In this document: positions 56,843 through 64,000 of the stretch, in pieces
Numbering within the stretch: position 1 is the first letter of the stretch
How the letters are laid out: each line of letters opens with the position of its first letter
NCBI GenBank assembly: GCA_947642745.1
Contig: CANRTU010000014.1
Span: forward strand, 1 to 64,000
Reading direction: 5' to 3'
DNA: 64,000 nt
Source: an uncultured Eubacterium sp.
Lineage (GTDB): Bacteria; Bacillota; Clostridia; Lachnospirales; Lachnospiraceae
Notes under the pieces: model-generated
Database searches by the model: none
The model's input: only the letters and a program-made list of their open reading frames with translations
What the model was told of the DNA's origin: nothing
Program-made: the position numbers and the translations under genes

Positions 56843-57472
56843 ATGGCTTATAAAAATTTGGATGAATTCAGTTCCATGCACCTGGATGTATTAAGAGAAA
56901 TCGGTAATATTGGTTCTGGTCATGCCGCAACAGCGCTGGCATCTCTGTTAAATACAGTTGTGGATATCGAAGTACCTGTCATCAGCCTGATCAGTTACGA
57001 TAAAGTCGCTGATTGCCTGGGCGGCAAAAAGACCAAAGCACTGGGCATGACGGTAGCCCTGGAAGGCGACATCCGTGGCTGCATGCTGGAAGTGGTACAG
57101 CTGGATTTTGCCAGAAAGCTGATCAACACATTTTATACAAAAGATATTACCGAGCTTTCAGAAATCGATGATATGGATATCTCTGTTGTCCGTGAAATGA
57201 GCAACATTACGACTGCAGCCTATGTAAATTCCATGGCCGCCATGACACAGCTGTTTATTAATATCCAGCCTCCTGAAAGCTATTGCGATAACATTTCCAG
57301 CCTCATTGCTATCCCGGCTGAAAAACTATCCCGCAGCTTTGATGAACCTGTGCTTTACATTGATGAAAAACTACACATTGGCGATACTGAAATCAACAGC
57401 GGGCTGATTCTTGTACTGGATTCAACTTCTATTCAGATTCTTTTTCAAAAACTTGGTATGCCTTATTTATAA
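56843..57472 (+). CDS. cheC: CheC-family CheY-P phosphatase
   Basis: 209 residues. CheC dephosphorylates CheY-P in the adaptation branch of chemotaxis. Both active-site helices are present in the (D/S)-x3-E-x2-N pattern: DVLREIGNIGSGHAATAL near residue 15 and SVVREMSNITTAAYVNSM near residue 114. So both sites should be active. AGGAGG precedes the ATG. No cheA, cheY, cheD or cheW gene is in the window. The link to cyclophilin is probably only co-transcription. Confidence 0.93.
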   Translation: MAYKNLDEFSSMHLDVLREIGNIGSGHAATALASLLNTVVDIEVPVISLISYDKVADCLGGKKTKALGMTVALEGDIRGCMLEVVQLDFARKLINTFYTKDITELSEIDDMDISVVREMSNITTAAYVNSMAAMTQLFINIQPPESYCDNISSLIAIPAEKLSRSFDEPVLYIDEKLHIGDTEINSGLILVLDSTSIQILFQKLGMPYL

Positions 57473-57504
57473 TTCTCTATCTGATCACAAATTCCAGAGA
57501 GAAT

Positions 57505-57610
57505 AAAAAGTATCCGGCTTCGCCGGATACGCCGCCTGCGGCGGGCAGCCTCTGGCAGCATCTTCTCCTCCGCAAACAATCCTCCCGAAGGGTTTTACTT
57601 TATTGGAACG
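57505..57610. repeat. Dispersed hairpin repeat, copy A
   Basis: GTATCCGG-cttcg-CCGGATAC (57509-57529), then a GCCGCC/GGCGGG hairpin, then AATCCTCCCGAAGGGTTTTA. Same order as the copy at 63829-63935. Confidence 0.8.
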
Positions 57611-57897
57611 CAATTTCCTGTAAAGATCAGAATGCCAAAAGGTATTCTGACAATGAAATGTAGTTATTATTTGCAAATTGCGTGAGATATTCTCCAAAAC
57701 CGGAAAACACTTTATATTGATTTCAAACATAATATTCTCAAATAAAACAATTTTAAACAGCAATACCTTTTAACGCCCAGATCCTGCAACGCAAAAAACA
57801 GCTGGCAGGAACCTCATCCTGACTGGCTGTTCTGATTTTCTTATTTCTTAAAGTCCATCATTTATTTAACATCGCCTGTGACAGTTTATTACAGGTC

Positions 57898-58014
57898 ATG
57901 GCATACGTCCGGCTGATCCGGATGCTGTCAGAAAATCATATCCGGGATCGTATAACTGTTAAACAGATGATATCAGACTGTCACTATAATATCCAGTCTG
58001 TCACTGATTTTTAA
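57898..58014 (+). pseudogene. Possible remnant of TetR-type DNA-binding region
   Basis: A 38-residue frame: MAYVRLIRMLSENHIRDRIT, then VKQMISDCHYNIQSVTDF. The ITVKQMISDC segment resembles the helix-turn-helix start of TetR proteins (ITVKDIVERCG). It ends abruptly and has no ribosome-binding site, so at most it is a decayed fragment. Confidence 0.3.
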
Positions 58015-58082
58015 TGCCATTGCCCCAAAGCATGTCTTAATAATTATTCCCGCCATCTGCACTCATTCCGGTAATTTATTTC

Positions 58083-58115
58083 AAAAATCCGGCATGAAAC
58101 ACATGCCGGATTTTT
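58083..58115. terminator. Strong terminator-type hairpin
   Basis: AAAAATCCGGCAT pairs perfectly with ATGCCGGATTTTT (58103-58115), 7-base loop. It is 600 bases past cheC, so it may end an unidentified short transcript or the minus-strand LRR operon. Confidence 0.75.
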
Positions 58116-58130
58116 ACTACAGCCAGCCTG

Positions 58131-58330
58131 GAGCGTGTTTGAAAAATCATTCCCAGCATCTGCCCTCCCCACTTTGTACCCTGAAGGGCATGATACGGAT
58201 TATTTTACCCAGATTTAGTCAATGCAGTCGCTATATCATGCCCTTTGGGTACATCTCCTGAATCTGGATAAAATCCTCCATATCATGCCCTTTAGGTACA
58301 TATGCCAGAAAGCATTTTTCAAACACGCTC
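58131..58330. mobile_element. MITE-like palindromic element, complete copy 2
   Basis: Perfect 17-base terminal inverted repeats: GAGCGTGTTTGAAAAAT (58131-58147) and its complement (58314-58330). Between them ATCATGCCCTTTGGGTACAT and ATCATGCCCTTTAGGTACAT are repeated direct, and an inverted GTACCCTGAAGGGCATGAT lies near 58185. No coding capacity. Confidence 0.75.
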
Positions 58331-58351
58331 TAAGACTGAATTATGACCACC

Positions 58352-58480
58352 TTAATCATCTTCCAGGGACTCATCATCTACAACCGCAGCTACTGTACCT
58401 GCCACAGACGCAGACACTGTCACTACTACGACAACAATCACCAGCAGAATTAAAAGTGCAAGTAACCAGATTATTTCCAT
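58352..58480 (-). CDS. Small single-span membrane peptide
   Basis: 42 residues, below normal gene-finding limits. The sequence starts MEIIWLLALLILLVIVVVVV, continues TVSASVAGTVAAVV and ends in a strongly acidic tail (DDESLEDD). It is thus one membrane helix with an acidic cytoplasmic or external end. GGGAGG lies 8 bases before the ATG, a textbook start signal. It follows the second LRR gene by 99 bases on the same strand. Possible roles: a small modulator of the LRR proteins, a toxin-type peptide, or a holin-like peptide; none is shown. Confidence 0.7.
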   Translation of the reverse strand: MEIIWLLALLILLVIVVVVVTVSASVAGTVAAVVDDESLEDD

Positions 58481-58579
58481 GCTGTCAGCCTCCCATATTT
58501 TCCTGTACTTTTATATCCCATAGTATCTCATATTATCCGGATCATTATGAAACAATGTACACACATTATTATATCATTC

Positions 58580-60490
58580 TTATGATTTTTTGACAACCTT
58601 TGCTTTTTTACTCATGCCTGCATCCAGCATTCCTGTCCGGTATGTGGATACCAGCCCTTTTGGTACCTGTACTTTCAGGGAGTTTTTCGTCTTCTTAAAA
58701 GCATAATCTCCAAACTCTACCAGCTGCCTGGAATTAATCACCATTTTATTCATACTGGAACAATTATAAAACACCCGGTTACCAATGACACGCATATATT
58801 TACCAATCGTGACATTGATAATAAACGTATTACCCTGAAACGCTTTTGCATTGATACGGGTGATCCGGTACTTACGTCCGCCAAATGTGACTGTATCCGG
58901 TATTTCAACCTTTGATACCGTATCATCTTCCATACCCATTACCCGGACTTTTTTTCCTTCATAATCCGAGACTTTATAAATCAGATTATCAATAATAACC
59001 AGGCTGCCCTGTTTATACTCTGAATCCTGTCCGGGATCATCGTCGGTCCAGGAAACCAGCCATACCGCATCTACTACCATGTCCGCAGTTACTTTTTTAT
59101 AACCTTCTGTAGACCAGGTCAGTTTATATCCTTTTCTCGTCCAGTTCGGAGCTGTTGCCGCCGTACCTTCTTCTATCCCGCCTACTACCGATTCATTTCC
59201 TGTGTAACTGTCCCGGAATGTAACCGTATATAATTTTTTCCAGACAGTATTTACTGTGCGGTCAGAATTAATAACTGTTTCAGAACTAAAGTTATCCGAC
59301 CAACGCATGACATAGCCGGCACGCTCCCAGCCTGTAGGCGGTTCCACCTTCTGCCCGTTCATAACTTTTTTCACAATAACTTCCTGACTGTAAGTATTAT
59401 AAAACGTTACCGTACACTCCACCCGTTTCGTCAGATTATTGCTTTCCGCATATTTTTCCGCCGCGCTTCCACTGTTGCATATAATATTCAGTGACGGACC
59501 GCATTTGGCAAACGCATCTGTTCCAATTGTCTTAACTGAATCCGGAATTTTTACATCTCCCAGTGACGTACATTCATAAAACGCTTTTTCCCCGATCCCC
59601 GTTACCGTCTCCGGTATCTCAATCGAAGCCAGTCCGGCGCACCCGTAAAACGCTTTATTTTTGATCTGCGTCACATTCTCTGGAAACTGGTTTAATGTAC
59701 CCACAGGCGTTCCTGCAGGACAGCACAGCAGCACATTGCTGCGGTCACTCTCCCTGTAATATAAAATTCCGCCTTCTACAAAAAATAATGCATTATCCCG
59801 GATTTTAATACCATTGCTTAAACCGTCCAGCATATCGCAGTCCGCAAACGCTCCCCCGGCAATCCAGGTCACATTTGGCCCGATTTCCACACTGGTAAGG
59901 GCGTCGCAGCCCATAAACGCATCCTCCTGGATGATCTGGCCGCCGCTGCCACGTACCTGCTCTCCCAGCGTAATTCCGGTGAGTGCGGTACAGCCATAAA
60001 ACGCACGGCTTTCTACTTCCCCGGCTGCCAGCGCACCATTGTAAACCTGCTCGCCGCTCTCTGTCCTGGCAATTGTCTGAATCGTTCTGAGATTCGTACA
60101 ATTCATAAATGCTCCCTGCCCGATATAGCTGACAGTATCCGGCAGTACCAGTGTGGTCAGTGTGGTACAGCCATTAAATACATTACGCAGAATACCCGCC
60201 ACATCAATCGTCTGTTCCTGACCGCCATCCTCTGGTTTATACTGGATTGTTGCCGGAATTCTCAGTTCTCCATTCTGGATCGCACTGGAACGGTAACTCT
60301 CCACATTTGCGACAAATCCTCCGGCCGTTCCGGTAAAAGTATACGTAATACTGCTTCCTTCAGGTGTGTATTTCCGCTCCGGAACTTCCGCCGCAGATGT
60401 CTGAATGATCCGTACAAGCAAAGCTGCTGTCATCGCCATCACAAACAGTATACCTGCATACCAGACTTTCTGTCCTGTTTTCTTTTCCAT
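58580..60490 (-). CDS. Secreted LRR and InlB-repeat protein (second paralogue)
   Basis: 636 residues. The N-terminus has a membrane segment or signal peptide (VWYAGILFVMAMTAALLVRI). Residues about 80-350 are BspA-type leucine-rich repeats (IPETVTGIGEKAFYECTSL and similar). Two InlB/Listeria-Bacteroides-type repeats follow (VTFYNTYSQEVIVKKV...MRWSDNFSSE; VTFRDSYTGNESVVGG...KLTWSTEGYK). A C-terminal LRR cap ends the chain (ITRINAKAFQGNTFIINVTIGKYMRVI). No sorting motif is visible. GGAGG precedes the ATG. The architecture copies the upstream gene, so it arose by duplication. Confidence 0.88.
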   Translation of the reverse strand: MEKKTGQKVWYAGILFVMAMTAALLVRIIQTSAAEVPERKYTPEGSSITYTFTGTAGGFVANVESYRSSAIQNGELRIPATIQYKPEDGGQEQTIDVAGILRNVFNGCTTLTTLVLPDTVSYIGQGAFMNCTNLRTIQTIARTESGEQVYNGALAAGEVESRAFYGCTALTGITLGEQVRGSGGQIIQEDAFMGCDALTSVEIGPNVTWIAGGAFADCDMLDGLSNGIKIRDNALFFVEGGILYYRESDRSNVLLCCPAGTPVGTLNQFPENVTQIKNKAFYGCAGLASIEIPETVTGIGEKAFYECTSLGDVKIPDSVKTIGTDAFAKCGPSLNIICNSGSAAEKYAESNNLTKRVECTVTFYNTYSQEVIVKKVMNGQKVEPPTGWERAGYVMRWSDNFSSETVINSDRTVNTVWKKLYTVTFRDSYTGNESVVGGIEEGTAATAPNWTRKGYKLTWSTEGYKKVTADMVVDAVWLVSWTDDDPGQDSEYKQGSLVIIDNLIYKVSDYEGKKVRVMGMEDDTVSKVEIPDTVTFGGRKYRITRINAKAFQGNTFIINVTIGKYMRVIGNRVFYNCSSMNKMVINSRQLVEFGDYAFKKTKNSLKVQVPKGLVSTYRTGMLDAGMSKKAKVVKKS

Positions 60491-60509
60491 CTGTCACTGA
60501 CCTCCATCC

Positions 60510-62798
60510 TTACAACCGCTTCATGTTTGGTTTTTTTATACCTGCCTTTTTCAGCATGGATTTATACCTGGACTGCCTGGAATAGTAGGTATAACAAACT
60601 GCTTTCGGGCTGACACTTTTAAACGCTTTTCCTCCAATTTTCGTAATGGATTTGGATTTCAGCCTGATGTTTTTCAATTTTGTGCATCCATAAAACGCAT
60701 TCGAACCTATCTTTGTGACATTTTTATTGACAATCAGTTTCGTAATATTTTTATTGTCTTTGGCTGCGCCAGATGCAATTTCCGTAACCTTGTATTTTAC
60801 CCCTTTTACTGTAATAGCCGCAGGAATATCCGCTTTTTTTACTTCCGCTTTTGACAGGCCGGTAAATTTTACGGTTGGGTTTTTTATATTAGCCGAGGTT
60901 ACTTTATACTGGTTATTTCCTTTCTTCAGGCTGGTGCCTTTTTTCTGCGGCCGGACAGCGTCGGGGTCCAGAATCTCACCTGTCGTATTATTCTGCCATA
61001 CCGCATGAACTGTAAAGTTACGGTCCACGCCTACTGAAAGATCCTGGTCCCAGGATAAAGTATATCCGTCCATTTCCCAGGATGGCGGTACTGGAAACTC
61101 ATCCTTTACTACCTGTACAGTCTCTGTCTTCCCATTAAATACATCCACAAATTTAACATCATATAATTTGTCCCATACAGTATAAACACGGATATCCTGT
61201 TTTACACTTGTATATTCACCGCTCCACCGCATCCGGTAGCCTTCCCGTTCCGCTACTTCAGGCGGTACCGCATCCCTGCCTTCCACTACATCCTGGGAAG
61301 AAATCAGGGTCGAATACAATGCGTTGCTGTAAAAACTAACTGTATAGGTACGTTCTACTGACAAGCCGTTGTTTGCCGCATATATAGCCGCCTGCGAACC
61401 ACTGTGACACATCAGCGTAACTGTGGTGCCCCGGAACGCTCCGTTTCCAATAGAAGTCGTCCTTGTGGGAATTGTGATCTCACGTAATGACTCACACTGG
61501 GCAAATGCCTGATCCCCAATTACCGTTACTCCCTGCGGAACTACAAATTCTTCCATGGATTTGCATCCCTGGAACGCATAGCTATTAATAGCTGACAGCT
61601 TATCCGGCATATTCACCGTTTTTAAAGATTCACATCCCTGAAATGTCCTGCTGTTGATAGCGGTTACATTTGGCGGTAACGTAATTTCAGAAAGCGCCAC
61701 TGCTCCTTTAAACGCTTCCGCTCCAATCGAAGTAAGTCCTTCCGGAAATTCCACTGTGGTCAGTTTTCTGCATTCTTCGAACGCCCCCTCGCCAATGGTT
61801 TTTACGGTAGGCGGAAGTGTGACTGTCTCCAGATTCACAGATCCCCAGAACGCTCCCTCACCGATTCCTGTCAGTGTTTCTGTGATCAGATCCGGCATTT
61901 TATAAGTTTTTTCCGTACTTGCCAGCAGATACTGTTCCAGCGTATAATGCCCGGTTCCGCTTCCAGTGGAATAAGAATACAGGGAACCCTCAATTACTTT
62001 ATATTTTGGATTTCCGTCTGCCACGGAAATACTGTTTAACGCCACACAATCCGTAAAAGCATGACTTCCTATAGATGTGGTTGAAGCCGCAATGGTCAGT
62101 TTTTCCAGATCATGACAGGCAAAAAAAGCTTTATCCCCTATTTTCTGGATGCCGAAAGATTTACCATTACTATCAATTCCCCCGGCCATGGTTACGGATT
62201 TGATACTTAGCTGCCCGTTAAACGCCTCATTATCTATAGAAGTAACCTGGTACTCAACTGTAACAGTCGGCGCACTCGCTGTATTTGGTTTTGTGGCTCT
62301 TACCGCCTTAACAGACGCCATCGACCGGATTGCTGACGGAGATGGACTGCTTGCTGTTGAAGCCGTTGTAGGAGTCGTGGCTGACGGCTTTGTACTTGAT
62401 GGTTTTGTAGAAGACGGTTTTGTGGTGGACGGCTTCGTAGTAGTCGGTTTTGTAGTAGCCGGCTTCGAAGTCGAAGGTTTTGTTCCGGAAGCCCTTGTCG
62501 GAGACGAAGGCGATGTTGCCACTGTCTTCTGATAAATAATCTTTGTCGGAATCGTAAGATCTACAGCCGTTCCGTTGTATCCTGTAATGACCGCTTCTTT
62601 TCCGGACACACGGTATGTATATCCGCCCGCCGTGGTCCTTCCATCTGTGGATATATCTTCCGGTTGCGCAGTGGCTGTACCGGTAGAAGGCTTCTTTGTA
62701 GCGGCAGTCACCATCTCGTTATCCATAAAGGATACCGGCACCACTGATTTTATTATTACTGCGGCAGCTAGCATAACTGCCCATAGCTTTTTATTCAT
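60510..62798 (-). CDS. Secreted LRR and InlB-repeat protein with Thr/Pro-rich linker
   Basis: 762 residues. Signal peptide-like start (MNKKLWAVMLAAAVIIKSVV). Residues about 95-165 form a Ser/Thr/Lys/Pro-rich linker built on TKPSTTKPS repeats, typical of a stretched cell-surface stalk. Then BspA-type LRRs (LPPTVKTIGEGAFEECRKL and similar), two InlB-type repeats (VSFYSNALYSTLISSQ...MRWSGEYTS; VKFVDVFNGKTETVQ...LSWDQDLS), and a C-terminal LRR-like cap with basic residues. No LPXTG or other anchor is visible. GGAGG precedes the ATG. The next paralogue follows after only 19 bases, so they are cotranscribed. Confidence 0.9.
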   Translation of the reverse strand: MNKKLWAVMLAAAVIIKSVVPVSFMDNEMVTAATKKPSTGTATAQPEDISTDGRTTAGGYTYRVSGKEAVITGYNGTAVDLTIPTKIIYQKTVATSPSSPTRASGTKPSTSKPATTKPTTTKPSTTKPSSTKPSSTKPSATTPTTASTASSPSPSAIRSMASVKAVRATKPNTASAPTVTVEYQVTSIDNEAFNGQLSIKSVTMAGGIDSNGKSFGIQKIGDKAFFACHDLEKLTIAASTTSIGSHAFTDCVALNSISVADGNPKYKVIEGSLYSYSTGSGTGHYTLEQYLLASTEKTYKMPDLITETLTGIGEGAFWGSVNLETVTLPPTVKTIGEGAFEECRKLTTVEFPEGLTSIGAEAFKGAVALSEITLPPNVTAINSRTFQGCESLKTVNMPDKLSAINSYAFQGCKSMEEFVVPQGVTVIGDQAFAQCESLREITIPTRTTSIGNGAFRGTTVTLMCHSGSQAAIYAANNGLSVERTYTVSFYSNALYSTLISSQDVVEGRDAVPPEVAEREGYRMRWSGEYTSVKQDIRVYTVWDKLYDVKFVDVFNGKTETVQVVKDEFPVPPSWEMDGYTLSWDQDLSVGVDRNFTVHAVWQNNTTGEILDPDAVRPQKKGTSLKKGNNQYKVTSANIKNPTVKFTGLSKAEVKKADIPAAITVKGVKYKVTEIASGAAKDNKNITKLIVNKNVTKIGSNAFYGCTKLKNIRLKSKSITKIGGKAFKSVSPKAVCYTYYSRQSRYKSMLKKAGIKKPNMKRL

Positions 62799-62870
62799 TT
62801 CTGTCCTCCATTTTTCAGCTTTTGCATGACTTTCAGATCAGCATCATACCAACCAGTCAGACTGCCCGCA

Positions 62871-63494
62871 TCAAATGACCTGGTTGATCCGGCTGCCCTC
62901 CAGCGCTTCTGCCAGTATGCTGGCAAGTTTTGCGTCATCTTCATTTTGTGACGGACTCTGTTCCTTCTTTGCCTGCGATACAACCGGCATTCCCAGATTA
63001 TTCCTGCGCACGGTTGTCTGTATCTTTTTCATATGCTTTTCCAGCTGTGTCCCGTACCCGGTATCCTGGGAAAAGAATTTTTTTATTTTAATTTTACTGG
63101 CTTTTTCCAGCGTTTCTTCATCCACACTAAGACTGCCATTATTATGCACTTTAATGCCAATCTGCGCAAACTCATCCTTATATTTTCCAGCCAGCTTCTT
63201 CATTTTTGAAAGGTCCCGGTTCACATCATCATGATCCAGACTACCCGCTGAATCAAGATAATTATTATACGTATCCACATATGCCTGTACGGTTCTGTCC
63301 AGTTTTTCTTTATCTTCATCCTCTTCTATACTGTCATAATCAAAACCGTGCAGCTCTTTCAATGCCCGTCTGGTGGCCTGCATGTCCGCAGATATGAGAC
63401 TGCGCAGATCATATCCTTTTCTTCCCGCTGCGGTAGCGCCAAATATATTTCCTTTATAAAATTGTTTTACATAACCTGAAACTGCAAGACTCAT
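62871..63494 (-). CDS. FliD-like/helical protein at head of LRR operon
   Basis: 207 residues from the ATG at 63494, seven bases after AGGGGG (an ATG two codons upstream is too close). MSLAVSGYVKQFYKGNIFGA starts it; no signal peptide. The middle part (VQAYVDTYNNYLDSAGS, then IGIKVHNNGSLSVDEETLEKAS) resembles the C-terminal domain of flagellar caps (FliD) and related helical coiled filament proteins, but the similarity is short and I am not certain. It lies 72 bases upstream of the first LRR gene on the same strand. Confidence 0.55.
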   Translation of the reverse strand: MSLAVSGYVKQFYKGNIFGATAAGRKGYDLRSLISADMQATRRALKELHGFDYDSIEEDEDKEKLDRTVQAYVDTYNNYLDSAGSLDHDDVNRDLSKMKKLAGKYKDEFAQIGIKVHNNGSLSVDEETLEKASKIKIKKFFSQDTGYGTQLEKHMKKIQTTVRRNNLGMPVVSQAKKEQSPSQNEDDAKLASILAEALEGSRINQVI

Positions 63495-63564
63495 GCACAT
63501 TCCCCCTTATAGATTCATGTCCAAACTTATCCTATTATGTTATATTTCGTCCTTTTATTAGATT

Positions 63565-63593
63565 TTCATAAGGGTATTTTTAAATTTTATCAA
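63565..63593 (-). promoter_or_regulatory. Promoter of LRR operon
   Basis: Minus strand: TTGATA (63593-63588), 17-base spacer, TATGAA (63570-63565). Leader of about 65 bases to the ATG at 63494. Confidence 0.5.
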
Positions 63594-63678
63594 TCTGGTG
63601 ATAAAATGAGATGTTCCTGATAGCACTGGTCAAATAAAATGGAAACAACGGCACATACTTATTTCCCAGTGAAAAACC

Positions 63679-63701
63679 GGGGGACTTTCAGACTGTCCCC
63701 C
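63679..63701 (-). terminator. Terminator-type hairpin
   Basis: GGGGGAC (63679-63685) pairs with GTCCCCC (63695-63701); on the minus strand it is followed by GGTTTTTC. It would end a transcript entering from the right edge. Confidence 0.6.
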
Positions 63702-63828
63702 ACTTTTCTGATATAGTTTTATACACTGTTGAAGAAATTACCTGTACGCAACAAAGCTGCAATAAACAGCTCCAGATACCATCCCGCAGCAGATTCATCT
63801 TTTACAACGGACCGGGACATGTCATATC

Positions 63829-64000
63829 ATAAAAAGTATCCGGCTCTTCCGGATACTCCGCCTGCGGCGGGCTGCCCCGTCAGCATTTTCTTCTCTGCCG
63901 CTGTGCGATCCTGCCCGAAGGACTTTTATTTACAGGAGCTCTTTCTTAATAATAAAAAGCATCCGGCTCTTCCGGATACTCCGCCTGCGGCGGGCTGTCT
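63829..64000. repeat. Dispersed hairpin repeat, copies B and C
   Basis: GTATCCGGCTCTTCCGGATAC followed by CCGCCTGCGGCGGGC begins copy B (63838 on); TGCGATCCTGCCCGAAGGAC and TTTTATTTA follow. Copy C (63962-64000) starts the same way and is cut by the window edge. Confidence 0.85.

Larger units (their letters stand above)
57473..58351. other. Long repeat-rich intergenic region
   Basis: 880 bases holding a dispersed hairpin repeat (57505-57610), a possible regulator remnant (57898-58014), a terminator-type hairpin (58083-58115) and the complete MITE-like copy (58131-58330). Confidence 0.6.
63501..64000. other. Right-edge intergenic region
   Basis: No gene. Contains the promoter of the LRR operon (63565-63593), a terminator-like hairpin (63679-63701) and two copies of the dispersed hairpin repeat (63829-63935 and 63956-64000, the latter running off the edge). 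Confidence 0.6.

Noticed and set aside
1-64000. tRNA or rRNA genes
   Set aside because: No TTCRA-type T-loop with matching cloverleaf and no rRNA-like sequence was noticed on either strand.

Overview
This window is chromosomal DNA from a low-to-mid G+C Gram-positive anaerobe, most likely a member of the Lachnospiraceae (class Clostridia) from a gut-type habitat. The reasons are the SCIFF ranthipeptide with its radical-SAM maturase beside fused secDF, a class 2 galT, the TIGR04086 membrane protein, a cytidylate-kinase-like orphan, BspA-type leucine-rich-repeat surface proteins and strong GGAGG ribosome-binding sites. I see no phage, no insertion-sequence transposase, no CRISPR array, no rRNA and no tRNA gene.

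Layout. 0.3-4.7 kb (minus): D-Ala-D-Ala carboxypeptidase, GH36 alpha-galactosidase and a cytidylate-kinase-like protein. 4.9-9.5 kb: a MarR regulator followed by a heterodimeric multidrug-type ABC exporter. 9.7-12.5 kb: IlvB and a TetR regulator. 13.1-15.1 kb (plus): a frameshifted propeller-like gene and a G+C-rich secreted LRR protein. 15.2-18.9 kb: a MacB/FtsX-type ABC transporter. 19.2-22.5 kb (plus): a GH51 arabinofuranosidase translationally coupled to a chemoreceptor. 22.6-27.4 kb: an Rpn nuclease remnant, galT, galK and a PAP2 membrane protein. 27.4-31.2 kb: methyltransferase, Hsp33 and NAD synthetase. 31.7-35.7 kb: a small unknown protein, a DUF1002 exported protein, a lipase-like hydrolase and a soluble MCP-like protein. 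36.1-38.4 kb: a very large cysteine-containing flagellin. 39.5-41.4 kb (plus): an orphan BlaI repressor and a degenerate HD-GYP protein. 42.0-49.1 kb: glyA, then serS-carA-carB. 49.2-54.0 kb: TIGR04086 protein, SCIFF peptide, its maturase and SecDF. 54.4-57.5 kb: a GNAT protein with an inserted repeat tract, a cyclophilin and CheC. 58.3-63.5 kb: a putative surface operon (FliD-like small protein, two paralogous LRR/InlB-repeat proteins, and a 42-residue membrane peptide).

Themes. Galactose use (alpha-galactosidase, galK, galT) and arabinose release (GH51) are present, and arabinose release is tied to chemotaxis. Motility and signalling genes are scattered singly (flagellin, two MCP-type proteins, CheC, degenerate HD-GYP, possible FliD-like protein). 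Several regulators sit without obvious partners.

Intergenic DNA is rich in structure: a MITE-like palindromic element (about 200-250 bp, 17-23 bp terminal inverted repeats) with two complete and several partial copies; a second dispersed hairpin family with copies at both window edges; and tandem repeats of 69, 129 and 72 bp. The most promising leads are the SCIFF locus (known family), the LRR operon with its unannotated 42-residue membrane peptide, the cysteine-rich flagellin, and the two intergenic repeat families.
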